Shown piece by piece: positions 22,301-35,200 of a stretch of DNA of 64,000 nt. Made by a program: the position numbers and the translations under genes. The notes beneath the pieces were generated by a model. It was given only the letters and a program-made list of their open reading frames with translations. It did not search any database and was not told the origin of the DNA. The first letter of the stretch is position 1; the number at the start of each line of letters is the position of its first letter. This stretch comes from Costus lasius (lineage: Eukaryota > Streptophyta > Magnoliopsida > Zingiberales > Costaceae): positions 5,670,001-5,734,000 of the forward strand of contig CM050454.1 in the NCBI GenBank assembly GCA_027563935.2, written 5' to 3'.

Positions 22301-24695
22301 AGTCTTACTTCTATTTCAACCATCATTTATTGTCTATTATCCTACTTCCACATTAAAATTTTACATGACCCTCAATTGTTGCAGCTCGGTCTTTCAATCT
22401 TGTGGTTCATTCAAAATATTGGAGTTCAAGCTATACTAGTAGAGAAAAATTCCCCGAGGAATCTTAGGTAGAAGATATCACTATTCATCTTTCTGAAATT
22501 ACGAATCTTAAATAAAGGGACACATCTGCATTGCATTAAGATTCACACAGGGAGATGGACAGCGTAGATATCTCCCTTCCTAAGATTCCTTGGCGATTTT
22601 TTTTTTTATATTTCATACTCTAGTAGCATGATGATTAAAAAACTATGTTTGACTTGGCTGGCTTCCTGCCAAACAACATGGAAATTGCCAGTCAGCAAAA
22701 TGTTGCTCCAAAAATTTTTAAAACCCTTTTATTTCATATATTTATTGCGGTCTTAAAAATACTTACTAAAGTGTTTTTTGCATTGTTCTTATCTAGTCTA
22801 CATTTCCATTATATTCCCCTGTGCGGTGCTTTGAACAGCAAAAGAAATTTTTTGTATCCTACAGTAATTTACAAACTCAAATACTTGTCTAGCATTTTGT
22901 ATCCTAGAGGGGAAAGTTAAGTGAAATGGAGGTGCTTGTTTAGTATTAGTATATTGGTATTCTTCTTACATTATTTCTGGGCATATGGATCCTGGCGATC
23001 AGTTGCAGTCTCTTTTGTTTGTCTGTCTGATTATTCAACTTTTGCTAATGTACCAATTGGAAAATATGTTTAGAGGTGCTTCACACGCTTAATAATGGCA
23101 ACTTGTTATGTCTGCTTTCATCATTTCAGATTTCTTGTTGAACAATTGGCAAAGGTAAATCCGGCTTGCATGAGCAGCAAAGAGAGGCTTGCTTTCTGGA
23201 TTAACGTTTATAATGCCTTGATAATGCACGTATGTTTTCCATCATTTACTTCCTCCATTATACATATTTGAGGTTCCTCTTTCTCAATGGTATTGAGCTG
23301 AAAAAACCAGTTAAACTTTGTTTCATTGCTTAAGAATCCAGTTTACACATCATATAGACCATAGTTTATCGTGATCTGAAAAGACCTGAAACTAAAGGCC
23401 TGAAACTTGTATTTTGTACATGATGTTTAGGATGTTAGATCAAATGTATGCTTCTGCTAGGAACAGTAAGCAGATTCCAATGTAGGCACTTATCTTGTAG
23501 CCTAGATGGACCAATATGTACCGGTCCGCCTATGTACCAGTCCGTGCTTGGATAGGAGGTTCGGAAACATGGTTTTAATTTGTCAAATATTTAACCTTGT
23601 TTCTAACATTGAATTCTCAAGTAATTTTCTCAATGCTCTTGACTTTTCATGTTTGTCAGTGCTCATTCAATCTGTTTTTCTGTTCTAGTCAGTTCCCTGC
23701 AGTATATAATTCTGATTGTTTGTTTCAGGACTTCGATAAAGTATTCTTTTCTGAAACAAAACTTACATATCTTGAAACTGCAGGCCTATTTAGCATACGG
23801 AGTTCCTAAAAGTGACATAAAACTATTTTCTCTAATGCAGAAGGTTAGAATTTTTCTTTCTATACTATTTTTCTTTCCTTGTTGCTGCCATATCTTAACA
23901 CAGAGATGTGGTTCTTTAGGCATCTTACATAGTTGGTGGCCACTCTTTTAGTGCAGCTGAGATTGAATTTGTCATCCTAAAGATGAAACCTCCAGGGCAC
24001 CGCCCGCAGCTAGTATGAATTAACAGATTTAGTTTGCTAATTCCATTGTTTATGTACCAACAAATACAGTAAATGCTGGCATTTTTCTCAGGCTTTGGTG
24101 TTAGCTCTTCACAAATTTAAGATCTCTGAGGAGCATAAAAAGTATTCCATTGACAATCCTGAGCCTCTGGTATTGTTTGCCCTTGGTTGTGGAATGTACT
24201 CCTCCCCTGCGGTGAGTTCTTCTTATGAAGCAGATTCTATTTTCTATTTTCCTTCCTAATGCTGAATTTGTTTATGAATGCGCCTCCAAACAAAGAAAAT
24301 TCATTTTCCAGAAGAAATTTTCTCTTATTGAAAAACCTAAGTTCAAAATTTTGCTGCTGTCCTCTATTGTGATGCAGATAAAGATCTTCACAGCAGATAA
24401 CATCCAAGATGAGCTACAGAACTCCATGCGGGACTACGTTCGAGCATCAATCGGCATTAATGAAAAGGGAAAACTTGTAGTACCAAAGTTGCTGCATTGT
24501 TATGCCAAGAGCATCGTCGAGGACTCTTTGCTGGTTGACTGGATTTGTCGTCATCTTTCCCCCGATCAACTTGCGATCATTCGAGACTACACATCACAGA
24601 GGAAGCAAAGGTTGCTTGGTGTTCGGAGTTTCAGTGTCATCCCATTTGATTCCAGATTCCGCTACCTGTTCTTGCCTGATGATCAGAATGCTTGA
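19329..24695 (+). CDS. MIP1-type leucine zipper and DUF547 protein (11 exons)
   Basis: Exons: 19329-19433, 19700-19780, 20170-20295, 20391-20582, 20671-20805, 20905-21392, 23130-23229, 23784-23843, 23920-24012, 24092-24211, 24378-24695. All junctions are GT-AG and phases agree, giving 605 residues. Residues about 58-140 form a basic patch (REGRRRRM) and coiled coil (LEQEVQSLQHQLQEEIDLH, then VLKLEEELATLELQL), the ternary complex factor MIP1 leucine zipper. Exons 7-11 encode DUF547: RLAFWINVYNALIMH, AYLAYGVPKSDIKLFS, YIVGGHSFSA, LVLFALGCGMYSSP and DYVRASIGI are hallmark blocks. The C-terminal tail has the usual LLVDWICRHL. The biochemical role is unknown; relatives were named for binding MADS proteins in yeast. 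Exon 6 is Ser-rich. Intron 6 (1.7 kb) carries two repeat insertions. Met 19329 starts the frame; the 5' UTR is not delimited. Confidence 0.88.
21587..22058 (+). repeat. Possible degenerate TRIM-like element (two direct repeats)
   Basis: Two direct repeats of about 130 bp (21587-21714 and 21927-22058) share TCCTA(G/A)TTTAGTC, ATATAAGGACT and a final CTCAC(C)A, and start with TG. They are about 210 bp apart. Short terminal repeats around a tiny interior fit a TRIM, and GGGGA precedes the right copy like a polypurine tract. No convincing primer-binding site or target duplication was found. It lies in intron 6 of the DUF547 gene. Confidence 0.4.
22450..22600. mobile_element. MITE-like element in intron 6 of the DUF547 gene
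   Basis: Terminal inverted repeats: CCGAGGAATCTTAGG followed by GATATC on the left, and GATATC followed by CCTAAGATTCCTTGGCG on the right. It is about 145 bp between ends, flanked by ATT-rich sequence that could hide a 3-bp target duplication. Confidence 0.6.
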
Positions 24696-27559
24696 GCTTG
24701 AGTTACAACAGATAAGAATTGGCACAAGTTACCAATTTCAGCAGCTCCACAGACAAATCTGTCATTGACCAAACTAAGTATGCTGTCACTGAATGCATCT
24801 TCCTCTGAACATACATCGCTTCAGCTAACATTTTGCAAGTTCAGGGCCATTCAGATTACTGTAAATAAAGAGGGTGATTGTTTAGTTGTTCCGATAGAAG
24901 AAAGAGAAACATGGAGCTGAAAAGACACATGGAAGATACTGAAGACAATAAGCATGTACATAAAAAGCCAATCAGATTTGAGGCCTTTGATGCTTGTGCA
25001 AGCGATCTAAGAGTTGGTTTCATTTTGTGATATCTTGAGGAGAACAGGTCATTTTTTTTCTTTTCGTTGATCCAAAGAGTTGTATATTGAGCTTAGATAG
25101 TTGAACCAATGTGATTCTTTATAGGCATGATCAAATTTAGCTATAAATTATTTGTGCCTCTGAACCTTAATGTATAATAAGAGAAGGACAAGTGAATTAT
25201 AAGTAAGTAGACATCTGCATTTTCTAGAGAAAATGTCTTCCTAAAAATTTTAAGGAACTCAAATTTGACCATTAGATTATCTACACAATATATGTCAACC
25301 TTTGGATTAAAGTAAATACCAAGTACATATCATGGTTTAAAGAACCGGTTTGGTATCGATCAGTTTCTTTGATTTGTATTGGTTTAGTGAAGCTTCGGCA
25401 CTGGATAGTGAGCATATCGTCAGTATGCTCGGAAGGCAGCGAAAGCCTTGCATTTGCCACTTTCGTCGTTCACTGCCTTCACGCTCCTCATGCCCGTCAA
25501 CGGTATCTCAGTTTGTACCAACTAGTTGATACCGGTCCGATAGTTGTCCGAACCGAACTGTTAGACCAGTTCCTTAAACACTGATATATATTAGCTTCCT
25601 TGCTAAATCTACATATCATAATTTTCTATTTATGATCCAATGGCTTCAAGGCTCCCTAAAAAATTTTTCCTCTTTAACTCTTTCTTGTGAATAGAAGGGT
25701 ACTAAGTTGACTTATTATTGATGTGACCATTCCAACAACTAAAGTATGAATGTCCAATAGTGTTCGTTTGTCTTTGCCTACACACAACAACAATAAATGT
25801 GGCAACAAATTCTACCCTTGTTTTTAGGGATCGGTTCAATTGATCATGCAATGACCTAAAGAATTATATTTCATGATCATCTAATGCAATCATGTGAGGT
25901 ATGATAAAAGCATGTGAGACCTAAGAAAATGCATGCTCTAGAATTTTTGTTCCATAGAAATCAAAGTAAATTATAATCTACACCTTGTGTCCCCTTAAGT
26001 CCTAGGTGAACTCAAATCGTGTTGACCCTAGATCTCAAGCACCTCTCATTTTTGAGATGGTAGAGATAAATCAGGAGCAAGAAGTCGATTAAGTAGGGAG
26101 TCAAGAGGCATTACTCCTAGGTCCATCTAGGGTCGTCTTCCATTGGGTGCTTCTGTACTAGAATCTTGGGTATCTTGTTTGCGTGGTATCTAGATTCAAA
26201 TGTAATAACTAATTTTCTTGAGCATATCTAAATAAGAGATTAAGGTTTATTTTGATTGTTGATGTAAAACTTTTAAATTAAGCAAAAAAGCTCAAGATAG
26301 TTGCTAATATAAAACTTAACAATAATATAATGTGAATTACTACACATTTTCTTATAAGGTGCAAAACGTAATATTTTTTAGAAAATAAGAAGGTAAAGCA
26401 AGGGCAAAGTAAAAAAAAAAAAAAAAAAAAATTCAAGGTGCAAATTATAATATTCCAAGTTCAGGTGTTTTTACCTAGACCAACAACACTAGGTTAAGTA
26501 ATAAATGTGGCACTAAATGTTGCCCTTGTCTCTTAGGAGGAATTCAATTTTCCACCGACATTAACCACCAAGAAGAACTAGATGCCACCCAAACATGTCT
26601 CAATCATGTCCCCAATCAGTCAACAATGGAAGAGGAGGAACAAATGTATCTAATAATTAACAAGGAACACATTGATATGAATGAGTTAAGATGCCTCCGG
26701 ATGCACATACATAACAAGACTAGTTTATTTTTCATCTAGATGAATCGAGCTCTAGAATTTACCTCTTAGCATAGATAAAATAATGAAGGACTAAATTGTA
26801 AAAAAAAAAAAAATCCTAATTTGATGGTAATGACATCAAATTAGTAAAGCTTCAATCCAATATATTTTATTTAATAAGTTCACATTCATTTTGTAGAAAT
26901 GAAGACTTGGCATGGCCTTTCTTTCATGCATTAGGTATTGATTAGACATTAAATATAGTAATCAAGGAACCAACTTTCATTAAATTAACCCTAGTTCTAG
27001 TTGCACTATTAGGGCATGTGCACCACATAATGTGGAACCCAACTTTTGACAATTTTAACCTAACCACTAAACATAAAAAAAAATTTCTTTTTTAAAGATC
27101 TAATAATTAATAGCCATTGATAGTCCCATCTCAATCAATATTTGCCTAAGTCATTTGATAAGAATTTGAGAATTTAATTGTCTAATAAAAAATGTTAAAA
27201 TAATTATTAGATCATGTGTTGAAATTAGACTATTAAAAAAAATAAATTAGAAGTTATTTAAGATAATATATTTATAAAATATGGGATTATGTGAATCACA
27301 TATAAAATGAGCTGACATTGCAATTTTTTTAAAAAATATGAAAGTAATAGCACAAGTTAATTGTAAGGACCATACTTCCGATGATATTTAAAATCTTTGT
27401 AGGGGATCCAATCGTGGCGCCAAGCCGCCAAGCCGGAGGAAAGCCGGGTCACATGGAAAGTAACAGAAAAGGGGGGGAAAGGCTGGCCTCTCTCTCTTCC
27501 CCGTAACGCCACGTGGAGGTCACAGAATAGTGTCATTATCGTTATTAACTCGTAAAGCG
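24696..27559. other. DUF547 3' UTR and intergenic DNA up to the SPL promoter
   Basis: 24696 to about 25100 probably contains the 3' UTR. The remainder is AT-rich with homopolymer runs (26411-26430 A, 26801-26813 A) and one MITE-like element (listed). No coding signal. Confidence 0.5.
25333..25580. mobile_element. MITE-like inverted-repeat element
   Basis: The left end reads GTTTAAAGAACCGGTTT and the right end is the imperfect inverse (AGACCAGTTCCTTAAAC). The interior is GC-richer than the surroundings and contains ATACCGGTCCGAT-type words. A fragment of similar sequence (ATGTACCGGTCCG) lies in intron 7 of the DUF547 gene at 23516-23528. The target duplication is not clear. Confidence 0.45.
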
Positions 27560-27827
27560 GGGATATTTCTTCCGCGAGAGCAGCAAAAGTCTCTGCTCCT
27601 TTTTCCTGGCGTTCTACTTCTACCCTCACTGTGGCTCCGAAATTCCACGCCGGCTCCCTCTTTGCCTCATCGTTTCCCTGCTCCCCGACCAAATCTAGGC
27701 TTTCTCCTAGCCTTCAATTTGATCGATCCCAGCCTCCGGAGCTCGCTGGGTGTCGCGGAGGTCGGAATCGGTGGAAGCTCGGAGAAAAGGAAGTAGGGAT
27801 TTGGAGCTTCAGACGACGCGGGGGCCG
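27560..27827 (+). promoter_or_regulatory. Probable 5' leader exon of the SPL gene
   Basis: A GC-richer, pyrimidine-tract-containing stretch ending in a strong donor (CCG then GTAAGG at 27828). A matching acceptor (TCTGCAG) ends at 29473, leaving a 38-nt leader before the SPL start codon. A 1.6-kb leader intron is inferred; the transcription start is not seen. Confidence 0.45.
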
Positions 27828-29511
27828 GTAAGGTAGGCTCTCTCCATGGCGATCTCGCTGTTGTATTGATTGACTGGATCTTAGCCGCCATGAATGCTTC
27901 GAGTTTTAAGTATTGCATTAATTTTAGGGATCGGCTACTTACCTCTGAGAGCTAAAAGGTAGCAGTGAACGTGTCGCCTTTGACCGTAGAGCCGCGTGGA
28001 GATTCTGTACCTCCATTTTTGTTCTGTCCGCTTATTCTCTTGCTTTGTGTTTCATTTATGGAGGAATAAAACAGATTCGTGGGAAGTAGTTCCACTTGGT
28101 TTCTTATTTTGCGGGATCGGGTCATATTGGCTGTTTCCTTGCCCTTTTTCTTCCTCACTTGGAAGGTGAAGGAATCCGGCTTTCCACTAAGCTTTTTTTT
28201 TAAAGTGTAAATTTTGGGGCAGGACCACATTCTGTCTCTTGGGAGAAAAAAGGATCAGGATCAGATCTTCCATCATCGTCTTTCTCGTTCTTTCTTTTTT
28301 TTGTCCGTCTTTGTCTATGTAAGAGGCATGAAGTAGGTGCAAAATAGATCGAAGGGTGTTCTTCACTTCATGACCGTGGATTAAAAAATAATGCGTTGAC
28401 AGAAGGTGGGAGGGAAGAAAAATACTGAAGGTTGACAGCTCCGCCCAGTCTGGTTGCTCTCTGTGAGAAATTACAAAAGTTTATTTGCTATTGAAATTTT
28501 TTAGCTATTGCTTATTCCCTTCCTTTTTCCGTGAATGAGGGAGCACAAAAAAACGTGATTGGATGGGTTCCCATTCAATTCACATTTTCTCTCTTACGCA
28601 GAACTTTCCAATGCCACTTTTTCAATGTCACAGATTTTAGACTGGTCCCCTTTCTACCTGCGAAAGTTTAAAACAAATGTGCCTGACCTTGGGTTCTGGA
28701 TTAGAAGATCCTTGTAGAATGGAAATAATTATTTTTTTGATTGCAGCAAGACATTGTTTCTTCTGAATTAGAGGATGACATGCTTCTCTCGTTTTGACTT
28801 TTAGTATTTAATGGGCTAATATGTCGGAACACAGAAAAAAATTGATTTTGTTAACATTTTATTTGTTGAGTGGAGGATCTTAAACAAGAAAGGCAGGAGT
28901 TTATGCATTGGAAGATACAGTAGTGGGGACCTTATTCAAGGAACTCTTAGGCTATAGTAAATTATTCTTAGGAGGAAGATGAATTCGCTGCACTAGTAAG
29001 TTCATCTGCTTGTTGGTTGTGACAGCTCTTATATTGCATGTACGGCTGTATTGACTATGGAGTGAATGATTATGGAGAGAGACCACATGCTGGTTACAGA
29101 TTTAAGGAGTCACATGTTTGTCCTAGGGAGACTTGTCAAAAGAACGAGAAGCAAGACGATATTATGTATTAGCTTGAAATATTGGCTTCCTGTGGTAAGA
29201 TTCCAAGGATAAGATGCTTTTGCTTTCTTGTTCATTGCCTTGAATATTTGACCTAATTTCTTTCTCCTTCTTCAAATTAGAGCGAGAATATTTTGAGCTA
29301 TAATTCTTGTTTCTCTGACAAACCGTGTTGTCTAGCATGGAAGGTCAGACGAGCTGAATCAATGTTCTTGTTTTAATTGGATCGTTTTAACTTCTGATGT
29401 TTCTTGTTGGACATGCTTGCTTGATCTGGGAACTTTCAGCTTACATCGAATTCTTCCATGTTGTTGTCTGCAGGATAGTCTTAAGGTCTTTCTGGAATTG
29501 TTTCTTTTTGA

Positions 29512-32500
29512 ATGGATTGGATTCCAAAGAATCATTTACACTGGGACTGGGAAGCATTGTTACCTTTCAGTGGAAAAGAAGCTGAAGTATCTAAACTCGT
29601 GCAACAACCTGACTGGAATGATCGCCCAAGTATAAATTATGGGATCGGTAATGAATCTGGTGGTGGTGCCTGCTGTAGTTCAGAATTTGGTAATGGTTCA
29701 CCAAGAAGCTCCATCTCAGCCTCCACTGATTCTCCATCAAAGGCTTCTCCATTACAGGCAGAAGTTGTAACAAGGAAGTTCAACTTTGAACCAGTGCAGC
29801 AATCTCCAAAGGACCTTAAGAAGAATAGAGATTTGACCAAGGGTGAAGCTACAATTTTCAGTGAGGTCGCAGCCTTAGATGGCCATATGGAACAGCTTAT
29901 TGGTCTGAAGCTTGGAAAGAGGACTTACTTTGAAGATGTTTATGGTGCTACTAGCATCACAAACTCGTCTTCTTTGGCTGCTATGAATCCATTAACTGGC
30001 TTGGGCAAGAAAGTGAAAGTACCACAACAGAATGACCAGAGTTTATGTTGTCAAGTTGAAGGGTGTAATCTCGACCTCACCTCAGCTAAAGATTATCATC
30101 GCAAGCATAGAGTCTGTGAAACCCATTCCAAGTCTCCCATGGTCATTGTTGCTGGTCAGGAGCGCAGATTCTGCCAACAGTGTAGCAGGTGAAGAATTTG
30201 CTATGCTTTATAAAAATCAACTACAATGAAAGGTTGTTTAAATCATTTCTTTTTGAACTGGAACCACATGAGGGTGGTAGCTAAAAATTTACATGCTTTT
30301 CCGGTTAAGTTAACAGAAGCTCACTGTTCATTTGTCAATTGTTACGTAACATATAAATGCTTCTTACATAGTGGCGTACTCTTAACGTGTTGTATGTTTA
30401 AAGTTCAAGAGATCTGGAAATTGGTAAATAAGAATCAACAGCTATACTTTGTAGAGATATTCAGTTATCTAGAGGCTTATTGTTACACATTCTTTGTGAT
30501 TAGTCTATTCTTCTGCAGTTTAGCTACAAATATCATTGGTTAATTTATACCAAACGACCTTGATAGTCTTCCATGAAAAATCTTCCAGGTTTCACGGTTT
30601 GTCTGAGTTTGATCAGAAAAAGCGAAGCTGCAGAAGACGATTATCTGACCACAATGCTCGGCGGCGCAAACCCCAGCCAGATACCTTTTCATTCAGTTCT
30701 TCAAGATTTTCTGCATCATATTTTGGTAATACTCTTTCCTGTCACAATGGTTTGTATGCTTTCTTAAATTTTAAGATGATTATATGGGGAAAAAAGTATC
30801 ACTACTACTATTTTTGACCTTCTATGAGATAGAAGATTGGCTGAATTGAGGATGTACATGCTCATGCTTATGCTGATAATTGGTCTAAGTGCTACTGTTC
30901 CAATTTGGAGATATTTGGGCAATCTCTTTCCCTTCTCGTGAAAAGATCCGTGTTAGGCACGAAGTGATAAACCTTACTACTGCATTGCAAAATTCTGACA
31001 AAGGGGTTATACAATTATTTATATTATATACAAACGTGGTGCTGAAGAAACTTCTAGCTGGAAAAAAAAATAATACAAGTGTTTTTCCCAACAAGCATTC
31101 TTCATAGTACTCTAAATATCCTAAGATCCTTAATTATCTTATTTTTCATTTTTTCAACCATATATATTATTGATATAAATGCCCTTTTCTCATTGTAATA
31201 TCTTTTAATGGTTCCTACAGATGAGAGACAACCAACTACTCTTAATTTTGGTTCAGCTTCCTTTAATGAGGTGGCGAACATGGGCTGTTCCACATGGAAT
31301 GACTCTGGTGGCTTCAAGCTTATTCCAACTAAAGAGTCTTGGATAAATTCTAATAAGTCAAAAGGCATAAACCGACTTCATTTGCCATGCATTGGCTTGC
31401 CCAACACTGCTTCCACAGTTCCCTATAATTCGGAGCGACTCATGTTGTTCAAGGGCGTGGCTGCCAAGTTCATGGACAAAGGTGACAAAAAATTCAAGAT
31501 CGTATTCATTATGTTATTGAGAATTACGATGCAATTTATTTCATTTGATGGTGCCGTCAACGTGCTTGTTGCAATACGCATATTTTTGTATATTGTGTTG
31601 GAGAGTATTATGAAATATGAGCAAGCCAATTTAGTTTTTAAGAATGAAATAGTGGGAAGCATAGAATCCCTAGATCACTTTATAATATATGAGAAGCCAA
31701 TTTAGTTTTTAAGAATGAAATATTGGGAAGCATAGAATCCCTAGACACTTTATAATATTATGAGCAAGCCAGGTCAATCAAGAAAGAACGGAATGAATAT
31801 GATTAAGAACATGAACATTTAAGTTGATGTTACTTTATTTAGCTACAATAGATTATGTTGGTCTAGTATCAATTTGCTTAATACTTTTGTTGTCTAGGAA
31901 AATGTCTGATAAATGAAGATTTTCTTTTTTTATTTCAATACATTGGATCAAGGGCAACACCATATGCGAGCAGGGGATTAAAAGCATATCCTCGGCACAT
32001 ATCTCTATATTTAGGGAGGGAAATGTGCATGATTTAGTGTTCTTAATAAAACCTATTGATAGGTGATGAATATAGGGGAAGAAAAAGGAACATTGTTACG
32101 AGAATACTCATTTCATTTTGTTTCATTTAACTTGATAGTGGAATTGCCCCTAAAATGAGACTCTTCTCTTCTATTCTAATTCAGATGCGCTTGTGCCAGG
32201 TCTGGGGGCACCTGTTGCTGCTGCTTACTCGGATGGAGCATCAGATCTACGGCGTGCTCTCTCTCTTCTGTCAAATGAATATTGGGCTCCACCTAATGTA
32301 GAACATGTTTCTGACATCCAGTTTGTGAATGTAAACACCATTGCAGCGCAGTCTGCCAACCATCCAACAAATGTAGCAACTGGCGTTTGGCAGCAGGATG
32401 AATTGCCTCTGGCCAAAGCACTGCCATTCAGTCTGCAGAGCAATGATGGCCAGTTCCACGAATACCAGATGCAGAAGACATCTAATTTAGAAGCCACATT

Positions 32501-32525
32501 CTTCGACTCCACTCAGATACATTGA
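29512..32525 (+). CDS. SQUAMOSA promoter-binding-like (SBP-box) transcription factor
   Basis: Coding exons: 29512-30188, 30589-30725, 31221-31481, 32185-32525. Junctions are GT-AG, phases agree, and the product is 471 residues. The SBP domain (about 179-256) is split by intron 1 at the usual place, after CQQCSR. Zinc ligands are C180, C185, C202 and H205, then C221, C224, H228 and C240. A bipartite nuclear signal overlaps the second finger (KKRSCRRR and ARRRK). The N terminus has a WDWE motif, as in the SPL2/10/11 and rice SPL3/12 group. The protein binds GTAC-core sites and regulates phase change, branching and inflorescence traits. The last exon carries a complete miR156 site in frame (ALSLLS). 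A Met is the start because it follows the acceptor at 29473 directly and matches the family N terminus. Confidence 0.93.
32254..32273 (+). promoter_or_regulatory. miR156/157 target site in SPL coding sequence
   Basis: GTGCTCTCTCTCTTCTGTCA matches the canonical 20-nt miR156 target at every base as I recall it and encodes ALSLLS. The transcript is therefore expected to be cleaved or repressed by miR156 in juvenile tissue. Confidence 0.95.
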
Positions 32526-33900
32526 TCTGTCTTGAAATGGCCATTTAGAGGAGAGATGAAGCGATGCTGTATCTTCTTGACGTAGCTTGTTCCACATTGT
32601 GATTTTCATGTCTGTGGGGCTTTTGTCTACTCACTGTACTGACTTTTGAAGTGATTCCTGGCCAGCTCTGCATGGCAAACCAACCATATCATGTAAAAGC
32701 CAGCTGAGCTCACCATTGATTGATTTCCAAGGAGAACAACCAATGGATTTCGCGAGCGTTTGTTTCAGGCTCCTTCCAGAGTCCAGATTCACGTATCAGT
32801 AACCTAGAATTTTGATGTTTTCAGGTACTTATGTTGCCCATCCAAGATTAATTAGAGAGCTCCTTTTTTATTAGACCATGCAAACTAATTTCCTTCATTC
32901 TCTTGCATGCTTTTTTATTGTCTTCTTGACCAAAAATATTCATCTCATCATGACTTATTCTCATCTATTCAGAAGTTTCAACCACTCCAATAGTCTTGGT
33001 ATTCTGGTGTGGTCAGTAAGGAGTAGACGAGGTTGGCAAGTTCAGGTCAACCTCAGTATGAGTCAGCTAGATTAGCATAATCGTAGGCTGCCACCAGTGT
33101 AGGTGGTTTGCAAGTTTGTTAAACATGTGAAGGTTGAATGAGTCCTATTGCAATGTCAACCATCTCGGACTTTCATTTTTAAGGGTTTTAGGGAGTAAGA
33201 TTCACCTAAAAGTAAGGTGAGCAACTTGATTTATGGAAGTAGGAACGTCTCATCTTTTGGAAAGCTCCTTTTTTTAAAACCAATTTGATGGCTTCAAAGT
33301 TACTCATTGATGCAAGACCAATATAGTGTCATATGGGTACATGTGCAAATTTAATATTATGGTTAAAATTATGATAATATACTCGAATAATGTAATAACA
33401 AATCGAGCTTCTAAATTTGGAAGGAGGGTAAGGTAGACAAGCATTTCACATATATGCGAAAGATACGGACTATCATGGAAAAATCCATTAAAACATATAA
33501 TATGCAAATGGACAAAATTAAATTTAAGCTTAAATTGAGAGATCTATTCATCTTGTTTAATCAAACCAAAGTTGTAAAAGATTTCAGATGCAAATCATAT
33601 TTGAAATACTAAAACGAATAATCGTATCTTAATTTGGATGTCCAAAAAAAAATTCTTAATTTTGATCTACCCTAAATCGCACTCATAAAAAACATAAATA
33701 ATTAATTTAAAAAGAAATCTAATGTCGTAATATCTGGTCTATTCCTGACTCATCTAGATATGAATTTGACTTGAAAATTCGCTCAAAAGTGATTTGGTTT
33801 GAGTTTGAAACAAACTTGGTTCAATCTGATTGAAATAAATTAGTCTAATTTATTTGTTTATTATGGCCCCCAATACCCGAGCCTTGACTCAAAGCCCAAA
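32526..33900. other. SPL 3' UTR and intergenic DNA
   Basis: The first 300-400 bp are probably 3' UTR. The rest is AT-rich without a gene. Confidence 0.5.
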
Positions 33901-33941
33901 ACCCTTTTAGCTAGGAAAGCCCAACGGCTTACCTCTCTTAT
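33901..33941. repeat. Left copy of a 41-bp repeat flanking the LTR composite
   Basis: Matches 39689-39729 with five mismatches. Both copies contain CCCTTTTA, CCCAACGGCT and end CTCTCTTAT. Before insertion the two copies would have been adjacent with a 42-bp period, so this was a promoter tandem repeat later split by retroelements. Confidence 0.8.
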
Positions 33942-35195
33942 TGTTAGGCCCCGGTTCAACTGGTCTGGCCCAAGCTTGGGATTAAGCCCAAACCCAGGTA
34001 CAAAGCAGCACAGCGGAACCCAATCCCGTGGTCAAAATAGGGGTGTTGACCCCGAATCACATGTGAGACGCGAGCACGCGTCTCCTTCGTCGAGTCACGC
34101 GGACGACGAGCGACCGTCGTCTCCGCGAGGTCCGGTCGACGACATCCACAGCAGCCTGGCGACGGGGTCTTCGGTGGAGAAATCGGACGCGAGGGGGCGA
34201 CGAGGTGGTGCGAGGGAAGCGGTCTCCAACGCGAACAGAGCGGGCGGCGGACGCTCGATGTAGGGATGGAGGACGCGGAGCTCGTCGAGCGGATGGAGGG
34301 GAGAAGAAAGGCGGCGGCCTTTCCTATAAACCCAGCCGAAGGGCGACAACCAGGGGGCTGGACGATTGGCATCTTCATCCACCACCGGCGAGCTTCAAAC
34401 AGCACCAACGAGCGGATCCGTGTCGGAGTTTAGAGAGAACTGTAACCAGAACCAGGGGGTTCCGGCGAGGGAGGGATTGAGGGCTACCGGCGGCCAGGGG
34501 GCCGACGGCTAGAGGAGAGGGCACTATAACATCTTCAGAGGAATAAGATTGCGTTGTCTTCTTCATCTCGTCCTCCCCTGTTCTTCTCTGTTCGGCGACA
34601 ACGAGCTCCGGCAGCAAGCGGCTGCCGACGACGGAAGGTTGAGGCGAAGGACGGCGGTCCTTCTCCACCGGCGCAGTCTCTCCGACGAGCTCCGAACACA
34701 GTCGACGCAGGCGGCGTCGCGAGCTTGAAGACGAAGACGAGGAACAACGCTTCCGATTTTGACTGGGTCAAAATCGGGAAGCAGTAGCGGTGAAGAAATT
34801 CGAATTCGATTTCACGAATTCGATTGGCTGACGCGAGTGTGACGTCGGCAATTCCTGATTTTGGAGCGGCGGCGAAAAATCGAGCGGCTGACGTCATCGT
34901 TACGTCAGCGATGGCGGATTCCGGCGAGTATCGGTCAACATTGATTTTGACCGAAGGTATTTTTCTAAATTAGGGTTTCCGATTTGATTTCTGAATTTGG
35001 GGGTCAATTTTAGACGGCTAGGGTTAGGGTTTCTGAGCGACATTGTAATTTGGGGATAATTATTACTCGGGGAGATTAGGGTTTTCGATTTAAGGGCCGA
35101 AAACCCTAGGGAGAGTTGCGTTCCGGTATTCCGCCGGACGGTCCTAAGACAACGGATAAGCGCTGTTTCTAGACCGATCCGACCGGGGCGTGACA
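33942..35195 (+). mobile_element. Solo LTR, plus orientation (pair 2, left)
   Basis: A 1254-bp segment beginning TGTTAGGCCCCGG and ending CCGGGGCGTGACA, flanked by CTTAT on both sides (33937-33941 and 35196-35200). It is homologous in inverted orientation to the LTRs of the gag element that follows, but clearly diverged from them. It carries TGACGTCA at 34889-34896 and telobox-like AGGGTTAGGGTTT near 35020. Open frames in it are not genes. Confidence 0.8.
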
Positions 35196-35200
35196 CTTAT

